A stretch of 64,000 nt of DNA, taken from contig CAMBEP010000011.1 in NCBI GenBank assembly GCA_945865635.1, positions 49,749-113,748 of the forward strand, in the 5' to 3' direction. Under the pieces are notes generated by a model. It was not told where the DNA came from. It ran no database searches and saw only the letters and a program-made list of their open reading frames with translations. Below, piece by piece: positions 1 through 9,248 of the stretch. A program made the position numbers and the translations under genes. The first letter of the stretch is position 1. Every line of letters begins with the position of its first letter. The DNA is from Candidatus Kuenenia stuttgartensis (GTDB lineage Bacteria; Planctomycetota; Planctomycetia; Isosphaerales; Isosphaeraceae).

Positions 1-1
1 C

Positions 2-706
2 ACCATTCGCCTGATCGCCAGACTCATCGGCTTGCAGGATCCAGTTGAAACCAGTTCCAGCCAGAAAACCCTTTGGGCAGAGGCCACCGCTCGTGTCGAT
101 CCAAACCGCCCAGGTTCGTTCAATCAAGCCATGATGGATCTTGGGGCCACCCTTTGCTCGCCGCGCGAGCCTGCCTGCCTGATCTGCCCTGTCAGCCCTC
201 ACTGTGAAGCCTTCAAGACCGGGCTCACAGACCTAATCCCGATCAAAACGGCCAAAAGCCCACTCAAACCGGGCCAAGAATTCTCCCTGATCATCAAGCG
301 GCCGGCCGACAACGCAATTTTGCTGCTCAAACGCTTGAATCATGGCCTCTGGGCTGACTTCTGGGAACTCCCGACATTTTGGGTCAGTGGCGCTGATCCA
401 GCTCGCCGGTGCGAACTCGGCTTTGAGTGCCCTGATAGCAATCAGTCAATCCAACTTGTGGAGTGCCTCATGGGTCTGGATATCGGACCGCCTGAAGGCG
501 CCCTGACCAAAACCGTCAAATACGGCGTGACCAACCATAAAATGACACTCCAGGTGCTGGAAGCAAAGCTCTTGAAGCCGCATTCAGACGAGCTTTTGTG
601 CCCCCGGGGCTGGGCGGGGGCGGAGTTTGTACCGATGCCTGAAATCACCGGTCGATCCATCAGCACCGCGCAGCGCAAGGCCCTGAAAATACCGCTCAAA
701 AGTTGA
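2..706 (+). CDS. mutY: A/G-specific adenine glycosylase MutY (C-terminal part, cut by window start)
   Basis: DNA repair glycosylase that removes adenine mispaired with 8-oxoguanine. The reading frame is open to the first bases of the window, so the catalytic N-terminus lies outside. Visible are the end of the HhH-GPD domain (RPGSFNQAMMDLGAT), then the [4Fe-4S] cluster ligands in the exact C-x6-C-x2-C-x5-C spacing (CSPREPACLICPVSPHC). A C-terminal NUDIX-like domain follows (GLWADFWELPTFW), which in MutY reads the 8-oxoG strand. The gene stands alone: 190 bases separate it from the next start. Identification is secure; the gene is partial only because of the window edge. Confidence 0.93.
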   Translation, partial: TIRLIARLIGLQDPVETSSSQKTLWAEATARVDPNRPGSFNQAMMDLGATLCSPREPACLICPVSPHCEAFKTGLTDLIPIKTAKSPLKPGQEFSLIIKRPADNAILLLKRLNHGLWADFWELPTFWVSGADPARRCELGFECPDSNQSIQLVECLMGLDIGPPEGALTKTVKYGVTNHKMTLQVLEAKLLKPHSDELLCPRGWAGAEFVPMPEITGRSISTAQRKALKIPLKS

Positions 707-895
707 GATTGTGCAAAAAATTCCGCCCTTGATTTCAAAGCCGACATCTACGCCTCGAAAAAAAAAATCTCCATTCAGGCCGGGTTGTTGTTGAATTCAA
801 AACGGGTATGAATTAGGGTTTATCAGACTGTCAAATCTCACTGAACATCAAAACCGGGCCTGCAAAACCAGATTTTTTCGGAGAACTCCACAATC

Positions 896-1804
896 ATGAA
901 AACCTGTTGTCTCAGACCCTGGAATCCAAGATGTTGGATCTTGCTTATCGGGGCCGTTTTAGTCATCGGCTCTCCACACCCAGGCACGGCAGAAGAAGGC
1001 TTGCCAAAGAGCCTGAGCAATTCTCTGAGTTTTGCAGCCACGTTTGATCGTGACTTCAACGCCGATTTTTCCAAGGGTGATGGCAGGCTTTATTCCTCCA
1101 AAACCATCGATCGCAAGCAGATAGACCAGAGCCTGACAGCTCCGGGAGTGGCTCGGGTCCGGCTTGGAGCCCGATCGGGCGAGGCCCTGAAATTTACGAA
1201 ATCCGACCCCCGATTTCTGTTCTTTAAGGCCAACAAAAATCTTAATTATCAAAGCGATCGGGCCTGGTCGGGCAGTGTTTCGTATTTTATGAAGCTCGAT
1301 CCCGAGAAGGATCTGCCGGATAATTTCGTGGACCCGCTTCAAATCACCGAAAAAGCCTGGAACGACGCCGCCTTTTGGAACGACTTTACCAAAGACGATC
1401 GGCCCCGCAAATTTCGTCTCGGCGTGCTGGCCGACCTGAAGGTATGGAATCCGGGCAACAAAGATTTTGACAAAATGCCCGACTCGGAGAAACCAGCGGT
1501 GGTGGTTCTCAATCCACCATTCCGAAGCGACCGATGGACCCACATACTGATCACTTTTGAGGACTTCAATACAGGCCAGACCAATGGCAACTGCTCGCTT
1601 TACATCGACGGCCAACTTCAGGGAAAACTGACCGGCAGAAACCAGAAATTTAGTTGGGACCCAGACAAGGCGGTAATTTTCCTGGGCATCAACTATGCAG
1701 GCCTGATGGACGATTTGATGATTTTTGATCGCACTTTGACCTCGGACGAAGCCGCAATTCTGGCTCGATTTCGGCATGACAACCAACCGATGATCCATCC
1801 ATAA
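896..1804 (+). CDS. Secreted LamG/concanavalin A-like domain protein
   Basis: 302 residues with an N-terminal hydrophobic signal segment (about residues 12-30) and a probable cleavage near GTAEEG. The body looks like a LamG/Laminin_G_3 jelly roll: an early SFAATFD strand, RSDRWTHILITF, then CSLYIDGQL and a C-terminal GLMDDLMIFDRTLTSDEAAIL, the usual closing motif of these domains. Planctomycetes carry many such exported proteins, often assumed to bind polysaccharide or sit at the cell surface; substrate is unknown. It is flanked by mutY and the clpX leader on the same strand with long gaps, so it is probably a single-gene unit. No catalytic motif was seen. Confidence 0.75.
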   Translation: MKTCCLRPWNPRCWILLIGAVLVIGSPHPGTAEEGLPKSLSNSLSFAATFDRDFNADFSKGDGRLYSSKTIDRKQIDQSLTAPGVARVRLGARSGEALKFTKSDPRFLFFKANKNLNYQSDRAWSGSVSYFMKLDPEKDLPDNFVDPLQITEKAWNDAAFWNDFTKDDRPRKFRLGVLADLKVWNPGNKDFDKMPDSEKPAVVVLNPPFRSDRWTHILITFEDFNTGQTNGNCSLYIDGQLQGKLTGRNQKFSWDPDKAVIFLGINYAGLMDDLMIFDRTLTSDEAAILARFRHDNQPMIHP

Positions 1805-2003
1805 AGTTTTTGACTGTTTGGATTTGATGCCTTTGGACGAGTTGGTCGAGCATCGCTAGAAATGGGTTTTTGGGAACTCGTCTCAGGCCTCGCATGGCGC
1901 AGGGAATGAATCAAGGATCGAGGTCTAGCGTGGATTTGCTTTCTGCAAGCCGATCTTGCCCAAAACTCAACCGTCCCATAAGATATCTGGTACGGAACGA
2001 TTG

Positions 2004-2198
2004 TGTGAGCGATTCGCCCGCCGGATGTTGGCAAAATACACAAAATGCGACAAGTAGGGACGATCGGAAAGCCGATCAAGTAAGACCGGGCGTGAGGATT
2101 ACAGCCATGAAGTCCGGCTTCATGGTGCCGCAACAGATGTCGGTAAGTTCCCGTAGGGGTAAGAATACCAAGCCTTTGGGAACGGAAAGGAAGAGGGC
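2004..2198 (+). promoter_or_regulatory. Candidate structured 5' leader RNA of clpX
   Basis: The 394 bases between the LamG gene and clpX contain no convincing ORF, but the last 190 hold several perfect inverted repeats. cgcccg (2015-2020) pairs with cgggcg (2087-2092), enclosing gatcgg/ccgatc (2062-2067/2072-2077) on an aaag tetraloop. An 8-bp stem ccatgaag/cttcatgg spans 2105-2125 with a 5-base loop. gttccc (2147-2152) pairs with gggaac (2178-2183) and encloses ggta/tacc on an agaa loop (2158-2169). The last helix ends 15 bases before the clpX ATG, just ahead of the purine-rich ribosome site. No known riboswitch class was recognised. 1805-2003 holds nothing I can identify. Confidence 0.4.
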
Positions 2199-3599
2199 AT
2201 GCTGACAGGTAAGGATGTCACCGGTGGCCAAGGATCTGGGTCAGGCAAACGAGGCGGTTCCGGCACGTCCGGAAGCGGTTCGGGCAATGGTCCCAGCGGT
2301 GGTGGCGGAGGTCAAAAGAAGAACGCCACATGTTCCTTCTGTCGCAAAAGCTTCCGCGATGTAGGGCCATTGGTCGAAGGTCCAAGCGACGTATACATAT
2401 GCGGCGAATGCATTGAGCTTTGCCAGTCGATTCTGGATCAGGAAAAGAAGCGTCGTGGAGTTCCCAAAACGCTCTTCACCGACATCCCAACGCCTCGCGA
2501 AATCAAAGAGCACCTGGATTCGTATGTGATTGGTCAGGATCGGGCCAAGAAGGTCCTATCTGTTGCTGTGCACAACCATTACAAGCGGCTGATGCACGGC
2601 GAGGAAGGTGCGGAGAATGATGTTGAGCTGGACAAGTCCAACATCCTCCTGATCGGCCCGACCGGTTCTGGCAAGACTCTTCTAGCGAAGACTCTGGCCC
2701 GAATTCTGAACGTTCCGTTTGCCATTGGCGATGCCACCACCCTGACCGAAGCCGGTTATGTGGGCGAGGATGTTGAGAATATCCTCTTGAAACTGCTTCA
2801 TGCGGCAGACTTCGACGTGGAAGCGGCTCAGCGGGGCATTGTTTACATCGACGAAATCGACAAGATTGGCAAAACCAATCACAATGTTTCCATCACACGG
2901 GACGTATCTGGCGAGGGTGTGCAGCAGGCTCTTCTCAAAATGCTTGAAGGCACCACGGCAAATGTGCCCCCGCAAGGTGGACGTAAGCATCCGGAGCAGC
3001 AATACATCCAGATGGACACATCCAACGTGTTATTCATCTGCGGCGGAACGTTCGTTGGCTTGGACAAGATGATCAGCAAGCGGATTGGCCGCAAGTCGAT
3101 CGGCTTCGGGTCAGGTGCCTCACAGGCAGACGACTCACGCGAAGTGGCCGACCTGCTGGACCGGGTCACAACCGACGACATCCTTGAATTCGGACTGATA
3201 CCGGAATTCATTGGCCGTCTACCCGTAATCTGCCCCTTGATGCCTCTGACGGAAGAGGCCTTGGTCAAGATCATGAAAGAGCCTAAAAACGCCTTGGTCA
3301 AGCAGTACCAAAAACTGTTCGACATGGAAGGTGCCACCTTGGAATTTACCGAAGAAGCCCTTCGGGAAATTGCCAAAAAGGCCAAGGCAAAAGACACCGG
3401 TGCACGGGGCTTGCGCTCGATTGTGGAAGAAATCATGCTCGAACCGATGTATTACCTCCCTGAACGGGCTGAGAAGTTCAAGGGGCCTTACATTGTTACT
3501 CCTGAAGTGATCCGCAAAGAGATCGGCTTGCTCGAGCAATCCGAATCTCCGCCAGCCACAAAGCCAACCAAAGAGTCCCGCAAGAAAGAATCAGCCTGA
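2199..3599 (+). CDS. clpX: ATP-dependent Clp protease ATP-binding subunit ClpX
   Basis: AAA+ unfoldase that feeds substrates to the ClpP peptidase. N-terminal zinc-binding domain with C45-x2-C48 and C68-x2-C71; Walker A GPTGSGKT, pore-loop GYVG, Walker [10 protein letters not shown], and an IGF loop (KSIGFGS) that docks on ClpP, so a ClpP partner is expected elsewhere. Length 466 exceeds the usual 420-430 because of a glycine/serine-rich low-complexity stretch of about 40 residues before the zinc finger. The ATG follows a strong site (aggaagaggg). The usual tig-clpP-clpX order is not present here: upstream lie a LamG gene and a structured leader, and downstream two glycosyltransferases begin 29 bases after the stop. 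Confidence 0.97.
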   Translation: MLTGKDVTGGQGSGSGKRGGSGTSGSGSGNGPSGGGGGQKKNATCSFCRKSFRDVGPLVEGPSDVYICGECIELCQSILDQEKKRRGVPKTLFTDIPTPREIKEHLDSYVIGQDRAKKVLSVAVHNHYKRLMHGEEGAENDVELDKSNILLIGPTGSGKTLLAKTLARILNVPFAIGDATTLTEAGYVGEDVENILLKLLHAADFDVEAAQRGIVYIDEIDKIGKTNHNVSITRDVSGEGVQQALLKMLEGTTANVPPQGGRKHPEQQYIQMDTSNVLFICGGTFVGLDKMISKRIGRKSIGFGSGASQADDSREVADLLDRVTTDDILEFGLIPEFIGRLPVICPLMPLTEEALVKIMKEPKNALVKQYQKLFDMEGATLEFTEEALREIAKKAKAKDTGARGLRSIVEEIMLEPMYYLPERAEKFKGPYIVTPEVIRKEIGLLEQSESPPATKPTKESRKKESA

Positions 3600-3628
3600 T
3601 TTTCTCTTGATGCATAGGACTCTATGAC

Positions 3629-5314
3629 GTGCGAAATCTCCGGCTCGCGATTTTGGTCGGTTTGGCCTCTCTGGCCCTCCTGATCCTGACCGAGCCGGGA
3701 ATGTCGATCGTCTGGGACGAAGGCTACACCTTGGGCCGGGTCGAACGCGTTCGGCTCTGGCTGCAAGCCTGTTATGACCCCTCGGGATTTGCAGCCACGT
3801 GGTCGACACCAAGCTTGGAACTTGTTCAGGCTCAGGGCCTTCCAGCACCATCGGCCAGACAGGTCTCGTCACGCTGGAGCTTGTTTTTTGAGCCCCGGGT
3901 CATCGGCTGGTTTTGGCCATTCGCTCGTGAAGAGCCACACGGCCACCCTCCATTTTATGCCTTGGTTGCTCTGATTGGCGATCTGGCCACACCTTGGCGC
4001 CAGCCCCTTGCCAGAGAAAGGTTTGGAACCATCCTCTTCCACGCCATCGCCTGTGCAGCACTCTTTCATGTTCTCAAAAAACGGTTTGGCTTACTCGCTG
4101 CGATCAGCTCTGCAATCTGCTGGTCTGCCAGCCCACAACTCTTTGGTCTGGCTCATTATGCAACTTATGATGGGCTTCTCAGCTCGCTCTGGCTGATGGG
4201 TCTCTTGGCCACCGCTGAAGCCAATGATTCGGTCGAGCGCAACCAGGCCCTCCGCCGCTTTAGCTTGTCAGGCCTGATCTTGGGCGCGGCCATGTCCACC
4301 AAACTCAGCGGCTGGTTCCTGATCGGTCCCATGGTGTTTGGGGCCCTGATCGGCGGGCCCTGGAAGCGACAGCTCAAGGGCCTGATTCTAAGCCTCGCCG
4401 TGGCCGGGATTGCTCTTTATTTATTCAACCCGTCGTGGTGGTGCGAGCCCGTGGGCGGCCCACTGCGATTTTTCAAGTCGAACCTGACCCGTGGCCGCAC
4501 CATACCGATTGAGACCCTCTACTTGGGGCAAATCTACAAAACCCCGTTAGAGTCGCTGCCGTGGTCCAACACTTTGGTCTGGACCATTCTCGCCACACCC
4601 GTCATCGCACTCATCCTATCGCTCTTCGGACTAATCCCCGCAGCCCGGCGTGGCCCGAACCAGAGTTTTTCACAAATCTTTTCTGTAGGTTGGTTTATAC
4701 CACTGGCTCTGCGAGCTTTACCACACACACCCGGTCACGATGGCGTCCGTCAGTTCATCGCCGGGCTGGGCGTCGGAACAGCCATGACGGGCCTCGGAAT
4801 CGGCTGGCTTGCAGCACGCAAGCCCAACCTGGCCAAGGGGCTAACCGGATTCCTCTGTGCAGAGGTATTGATCTCTCTGGCTGTTTATGTCCCAGTGCCG
4901 CTCTCCTATTTCTCGCCTCTGGTGGGTGGTCTGCCTGGAGCGGCCAGACTCGGCATGGAACCGACATACTATTGGGACAGTCTCACACCTGAGGCTCTCG
5001 ATTGGCTTAATGCCAATACAGACCCGAACGAACGACTGGCATTTCGTGGCTTCCCAACCTCGTTCTTCTACCTCAATCAAGTGGGCCGACTCAAGCCATC
5101 GGTCGACCCCCGAACGGCTGGTCCATTCCGCTGGCTGGTGATGCAGAATCGGCCCGGCAATTTTGAGCCACGCGACCACGAGGTGGTGCGCAAGCTCAAA
5201 CCTGCTTATACTTATACAAAGTTCGGTGTCTGGCTGCTTGCCGTTTATGACATGAACGAAGTGCAAGCCGTCTGGACCGAGACTCTCAGCAAGCCGAATC
5301 GCAATCATCCATGA
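3629..5314 (+). CDS. GT-C fold (PMT/ArnT-like, GT39/83) membrane glycosyltransferase
   Basis: 561-residue multi-pass membrane protein with the layout of lipid-phosphosugar-dependent glycosyltransferases. A first membrane helix is followed by an acidic extracytoplasmic loop motif (SIVWDEGYTLGR) where the catalytic Asp sits in the PMT/ArnT family, then about ten more hydrophobic helices and a soluble periplasmic tail. It starts at GTG (3629), the first start of the frame after the clpX stop. Its stop overlaps the next gene's start (ATGA, 5311-5314), so the pair is translationally coupled. Acceptor and sugar are unknown; protein O-mannosylation or lipid/polysaccharide decoration are both possible. 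Confidence 0.75.
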   Translation: MRNLRLAILVGLASLALLILTEPGMSIVWDEGYTLGRVERVRLWLQACYDPSGFAATWSTPSLELVQAQGLPAPSARQVSSRWSLFFEPRVIGWFWPFAREEPHGHPPFYALVALIGDLATPWRQPLARERFGTILFHAIACAALFHVLKKRFGLLAAISSAICWSASPQLFGLAHYATYDGLLSSLWLMGLLATAEANDSVERNQALRRFSLSGLILGAAMSTKLSGWFLIGPMVFGALIGGPWKRQLKGLILSLAVAGIALYLFNPSWWCEPVGGPLRFFKSNLTRGRTIPIETLYLGQIYKTPLESLPWSNTLVWTILATPVIALILSLFGLIPAARRGPNQSFSQIFSVGWFIPLALRALPHTPGHDGVRQFIAGLGVGTAMTGLGIGWLAARKPNLAKGLTGFLCAEVLISLAVYVPVPLSYFSPLVGGLPGAARLGMEPTYYWDSLTPEALDWLNANTDPNERLAFRGFPTSFFYLNQVGRLKPSVDPRTAGPFRWLVMQNRPGNFEPRDHEVVRKLKPAYTYTKFGVWLLAVYDMNEVQAVWTETLSKPNRNHP

Positions 5315-7686
5315 GCATCACCACTGAACAGACCGATTCGCCTCTCATGCCCAAGCCCAAAACGAAAAAGGGCCTGAGCTGGGCTCGCTCGTCGATCCTG
5401 GTCGGCATCGTTTCGCTTTTCGTGCTTCTACCAACAGCAGGCGACATTGGTCTGACTTGGGACGAACCCGCATACAGGTTCAGCCAGTTGATGTCCGCCC
5501 AGTGGTGGGAACGCCTGTTTCAAGTGCGATCCTGGTCGGGCCTAAAAGTTTTGCTCACACCCGATACGCTCCACTATTACTGGCCTTACGGTCACTTCGG
5601 CATCAATTTTCACCCACCGCTTTCGGGTCAGCTCAGTCTCTTGACCAACGGCCTTTTTGGTTGGCTGACAAACGATATCGTAGGTCGGCGACTGGCATCC
5701 ATATTTGAGTTTACAGCTTGTTTGGTCATGCTTTATGGCTTTTTGGCATCGCGTTTCAGCCGGCTTGCAGGTGCGGTTGCAGCCGGTGCCCTGCTCTTCA
5801 TGCCACGCCCATTCGGCGATGCCCATGTGGCCGGCACCGATATCACCGGAATGTTGCTTTGGGCTCTCACGGCAATCGCTTTTTGGAAAGGGCTTTACGA
5901 TCCAAACGGTCGTCGCTGGAGGCTCTTGGTCGGCGTTCTGTTGGGCCTGGCGTTTGTCCAGAAAATGGCGGCCGTTTTTGTGGTCGGCCCACTCCTGTTT
6001 TGGGTGCTTTTGGCCCGAACGCGCACGCTTGATAAACGCAGCCTTCTCGATGGCCTCTTCACCCTTGGACCGCAATTGCTGCTCTTGGGCCTGACTTTTC
6101 TTGAAATACGCCGCATTGCCAACCAGTTCCCGCCCGCAGGACGGGTAGACCTCTTCATTCACAAGCCAGCCCAGCAGTTGCCTGACTTCATTCTGGCAGC
6201 CCCTTTAGCTATCTGGCTGATTAGACAAGGCTTAGGCCAATTCTTTGGGCTCCGGTGGTCATTCTGGACCACGCCTCGTCCCACTCTGGAAACCATCTCT
6301 GCCTCAGCCGCTTTCGCACCGGTTGTGGCCTGGCTTGGGAACCCCGGCTGGTGGGTTGAAACCTTGCCCCGACTGGCCCACTATTATCAGATCAATACGA
6401 ACCGCCAAGGTGCCTTGCCCGATATTCAAATCCTTTATTTGGGGACGATTTACGAATACAGTCTGCCTTGGCCCAACGGCTTCGTGCTGGTGGCTGTGAC
6501 TGTGCCAATCCTGACACTTTTCATGGCCATGATAGGCCTACTCTGGGGCTTCTTCCGAATCCAGGCCGACCGCCTGCCAGTCTATCTCGCCCTTCACATG
6601 CTCATCCCGATCTTCGCACGCATGCTTCGTGTACCGGCCCACGACGGTGTCCGACTCATGCTCCCTGTGTTCTTCTTTCTCGCTGCCTTTGCTGGCCTTG
6701 GGTCCGATTGGACCGGGCGGGTTCTGAGCCAGCTCTCTTTTCGCCTTAAAGCCTTGCCAGGACTGGTTCTGGTTGCGGCCAGCCTGATTCAGCTTGCAAG
6801 AATACACCCCTATGAACTCTCCTATTACAACGAGCTGATCGGTGGCCCTGAAGCGGCTTGGAAAAAGGGCTTTGAGCTGACATACTGGTACGACGCATTT
6901 ACTCCACAAGTGCTTAAAGAGCTTCGTGATAAGCTTCCTCAAGGGGCTGAGGTGCAGTTTGCAAGCGAACTTTCGACCCCGTCCATGGTCATGCAGCAGC
7001 ATCTTGATGAAGGCCAAATTCGAGCGGACATTTCCCTCGGCGGCCGATCGCCCGACCAATTCCCTCATATGTGGCTGCTTTCCCACGACAGCAAAGCCTT
7101 AGCCTTTACAAGGGCCTTGTTTGTGATGTCTCCGTGGTATGAAAGCAGGCCGCGGCAACTGGGCGGGGCAAGGGTTTTGGCCGTCATGGACCCACCCGCC
7201 GTGAGCCGCGCCTGGGCCATTCAGCTCATGTGCGACGCTCCCGACCGATCGCCGCCCCCGAAGCCAAATGCTCCCGGGTGGGTCAGAAAATCCTCGAAAA
7301 CTCTGGCCCGATTCTGGGGCGATGGGCTCGACAAAGCGCCGCGATTGTCTGTAAATGACTCGATGTTTCAGTGGGCGAAGGATGACCCCGAAACCTTGAG
7401 AACTGCCGCCTCGGAATTGGTCGCCAAGGCGAAGGCCGGTCAAATGCCCACCCTGACGGATGAATCGCTCAGCCCGCCCGCCCGACGATTGCTTTCTGTG
7501 GTAAATCGTTATGACAAGCCCGAACAGGGCCGAAACTTCTTGCGGATACTCATGAAATCCCGCCCGGACGGTCTGACCGAGGCCGTTGAGATTTTAATCA
7601 GGCGTGGCTCGGTGGTGCGCGATGTCCTGCTCAGGAGCGGCTATACCGATCCTCTCTGGATTGGTGGATCATTGGATCAACACTAA
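5311..7686 (+). CDS. Second GT-C fold membrane glycosyltransferase with long C-terminal tail
   Basis: 791 residues, coupled by a 4-base overlap to the preceding glycosyltransferase and clearly its paralogue in plan: GLTWDEPAYRF corresponds to the WDEG loop of the first protein, both have NPGWW/NPSWW followed by ...QILYLGTIY, and both share HDGVR-type loops and a YELSYYNELIGG/YYWDSLTP block. After the membrane part a soluble tail of about 200 residues follows that the first protein lacks. Tandem, diverged enzymes of one family suggest two steps on one glycan or two acceptors. No polyisoprenyl-sugar synthase gene is adjacent. Confidence 0.72.
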   Translation: MSITTEQTDSPLMPKPKTKKGLSWARSSILVGIVSLFVLLPTAGDIGLTWDEPAYRFSQLMSAQWWERLFQVRSWSGLKVLLTPDTLHYYWPYGHFGINFHPPLSGQLSLLTNGLFGWLTNDIVGRRLASIFEFTACLVMLYGFLASRFSRLAGAVAAGALLFMPRPFGDAHVAGTDITGMLLWALTAIAFWKGLYDPNGRRWRLLVGVLLGLAFVQKMAAVFVVGPLLFWVLLARTRTLDKRSLLDGLFTLGPQLLLLGLTFLEIRRIANQFPPAGRVDLFIHKPAQQLPDFILAAPLAIWLIRQGLGQFFGLRWSFWTTPRPTLETISASAAFAPVVAWLGNPGWWVETLPRLAHYYQINTNRQGALPDIQILYLGTIYEYSLPWPNGFVLVAVTVPILTLFMAMIGLLWGFFRIQADRLPVYLALHMLIPIFARMLRVPAHDGVRLMLPVFFFLAAFAGLGSDWTGRVLSQLSFRLKALPGLVLVAASLIQLARIHPYELSYYNELIGGPEAAWKKGFELTYWYDAFTPQVLKELRDKLPQGAEVQFASELSTPSMVMQQHLDEGQIRADISLGGRSPDQFPHMWLLSHDSKALAFTRALFVMSPWYESRPRQLGGARVLAVMDPPAVSRAWAIQLMCDAPDRSPPPKPNAPGWVRKSSKTLARFWGDGLDKAPRLSVNDSMFQWAKDDPETLRTAASELVAKAKAGQMPTLTDESLSPPARRLLSVVNRYDKPEQGRNFLRILMKSRPDGLTEAVEILIRRGSVVRDVLLRSGYTDPLWIGGSLDQH

Positions 7687-7737
7687 GCCCTCGAAAATCT
7701 GGTTCCTTGGCCTGCTCCGGCCCGATCCGCACAGCTC

Positions 7738-9108
7738 TCATAGAATGGTCGTATTGAAATCCCGGCCGCTTTTGAGGTTGCATTTTATGGCCGAATTTTG
7801 GCCTTGACTGACAATATTTCCTGACATCGAAATATTCCTGCAACTGTCGCTGACTTCAATTGCGGCAATCATTTTGGAGTCGGGCCTGGTGGTCGAGATG
7901 ACCGACCCGGAAATGGCCACGGCGGATGAATCCTCAAGCCATATCCCACGCACTTGCGGGTCGCGAATGACAACCTGACCAATCGCGGCATGATGACAGC
8001 CTTTTAGTGCAATCACTCCGCCTGATGATGCATTGCCACCGCCGGCGTTCTGAAAGATTTCGCCTGTAATGGTCACAGCCTGACAGTTTTCAAGGCTGTA
8101 ATGATCTTGCCTTGGCCTCTCGGGCTGGTGGCCCCAGCCGTGAACATTGTTGGCGATCGCAATTCCGTCGCAGTTTCTGGCCAAGAGACCGATGGTATGA
8201 CCGTCATAAATTGTGTTGCCCGTTATGGCTATTCGCTGGGCAGACTGTAAATGAAGACTTGTGCTCTGGGAACCAAGAATATTCCCGGTGATTGCAATCA
8301 GACGGGCCGAAGGAAAACCATCCGGGCCAGTGCGGCCGACCACTTTGAGGTTGGTTCCGTTGACGGAAGCCCGACCCTGAATCGTGTTGGAGGCGATCGT
8401 AATTTCGCTCGCAATTCCATTACGGGCGTCGATCAGGATATCTGCCGAATCAGGCCGCTTTAAATCTGCGGAATGGCTGTATTCAATATCATTCCCTGTG
8501 ATCTGGATATTATGAAGATCTCCACCAACCATTGCAATCGCTGCGGCCTGATTGTAACTGATATGACAGCCGCAGATATTCATCTGATGAAGATTGACAT
8601 GATCCAGAAAGATGCCGTAATCCGTGTTGTTGTAAATATGCGAATCCGCGATCAGTACATCTCGGTTTCGGTCTCGAAGATGCAATCCGACCCGGCATTC
8701 GCGAATCAGAATGTTTTGAATGGTTGGCTTGACTGTCATGACCAGCTCCAATCCGACAGCATCCTTGTGCTCGCCGCGTATCTCCAAGCCGCTGATGGTC
8801 GGAAATCGTTCTTTCAGGCGCGTCTGGTCGGTCCAGCTTTTGGGATCTGCCGTCCCCTTGTGCGAACCTGTCAAACGAATCGCTGGCCCCCCTCCGCGCA
8901 TCACGAGTGTGGTCGTTCCGGCGGCCCCCCGAATCCCGATCGGGCTGTTGCTGTTGCGGGAAAGGTCGATTACGAGCGTTTTCCGGATGATAAACGTACC
9001 ACTCGGAAATTCCAAAAGCCCATCACCCTTTTCTATTGCGTGCTCAATCGCAGCCGTGTCATCCGTCTTGCCATCACCTTTGGCACCAAATCCCGTTACG
9101 TTCGCCAT
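7738..9108 (-). CDS. Right-handed parallel beta-helix protein (pectate-lyase/GH28-like fold)
   Basis: 456 residues. The N-terminus carries the hallmark of the Pectate_lyase_3 entry domain, NVTGFGAKGDGKTDDTAAI, followed by FPSGTFII. The remainder is a chain of short beta-helix coils with recurrent N-x-I/x-ITGN elements (for example IQITGNDIEYS, AITGNTIYDG, SMSGNIVSQG). No signal peptide is visible, which is unusual for an exported lyase and suggests either a missed upstream start or a phage-tail-spike/epimerase-like role. It converges on the glycosyltransferase pair (51-base gap) and diverges from the serine hydrolase (140 bases). Substrate unknown. Confidence 0.8.
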   Translation of the reverse strand: MANVTGFGAKGDGKTDDTAAIEHAIEKGDGLLEFPSGTFIIRKTLVIDLSRNSNSPIGIRGAAGTTTLVMRGGGPAIRLTGSHKGTADPKSWTDQTRLKERFPTISGLEIRGEHKDAVGLELVMTVKPTIQNILIRECRVGLHLRDRNRDVLIADSHIYNNTDYGIFLDHVNLHQMNICGCHISYNQAAAIAMVGGDLHNIQITGNDIEYSHSADLKRPDSADILIDARNGIASEITIASNTIQGRASVNGTNLKVVGRTGPDGFPSARLIAITGNILGSQSTSLHLQSAQRIAITGNTIYDGHTIGLLARNCDGIAIANNVHGWGHQPERPRQDHYSLENCQAVTITGEIFQNAGGGNASSGGVIALKGCHHAAIGQVVIRDPQVRGIWLEDSSAVAISGSVISTTRPDSKMIAAIEVSDSCRNISMSGNIVSQGQNSAIKCNLKSGRDFNTTIL

Positions 9109-9248
9109 GAGTCTTCAGGCCTTTCCAATCGCGGCCAGTATTCAGATGAAGTTTGATCACAATTTTCGTATCTTAATCGTGAAGCACATCCGATGCACGT
9201 ATAAACCATTTTTGGATTGGCCTCAAGCCCTGGAAACGATCTTCAGCA

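Noticed and set aside
1870..2205. 111-residue ORF running into clpX
   Set aside because: Overlaps the structured leader and the clpX start; composition is basic and low-complexity, with no family.
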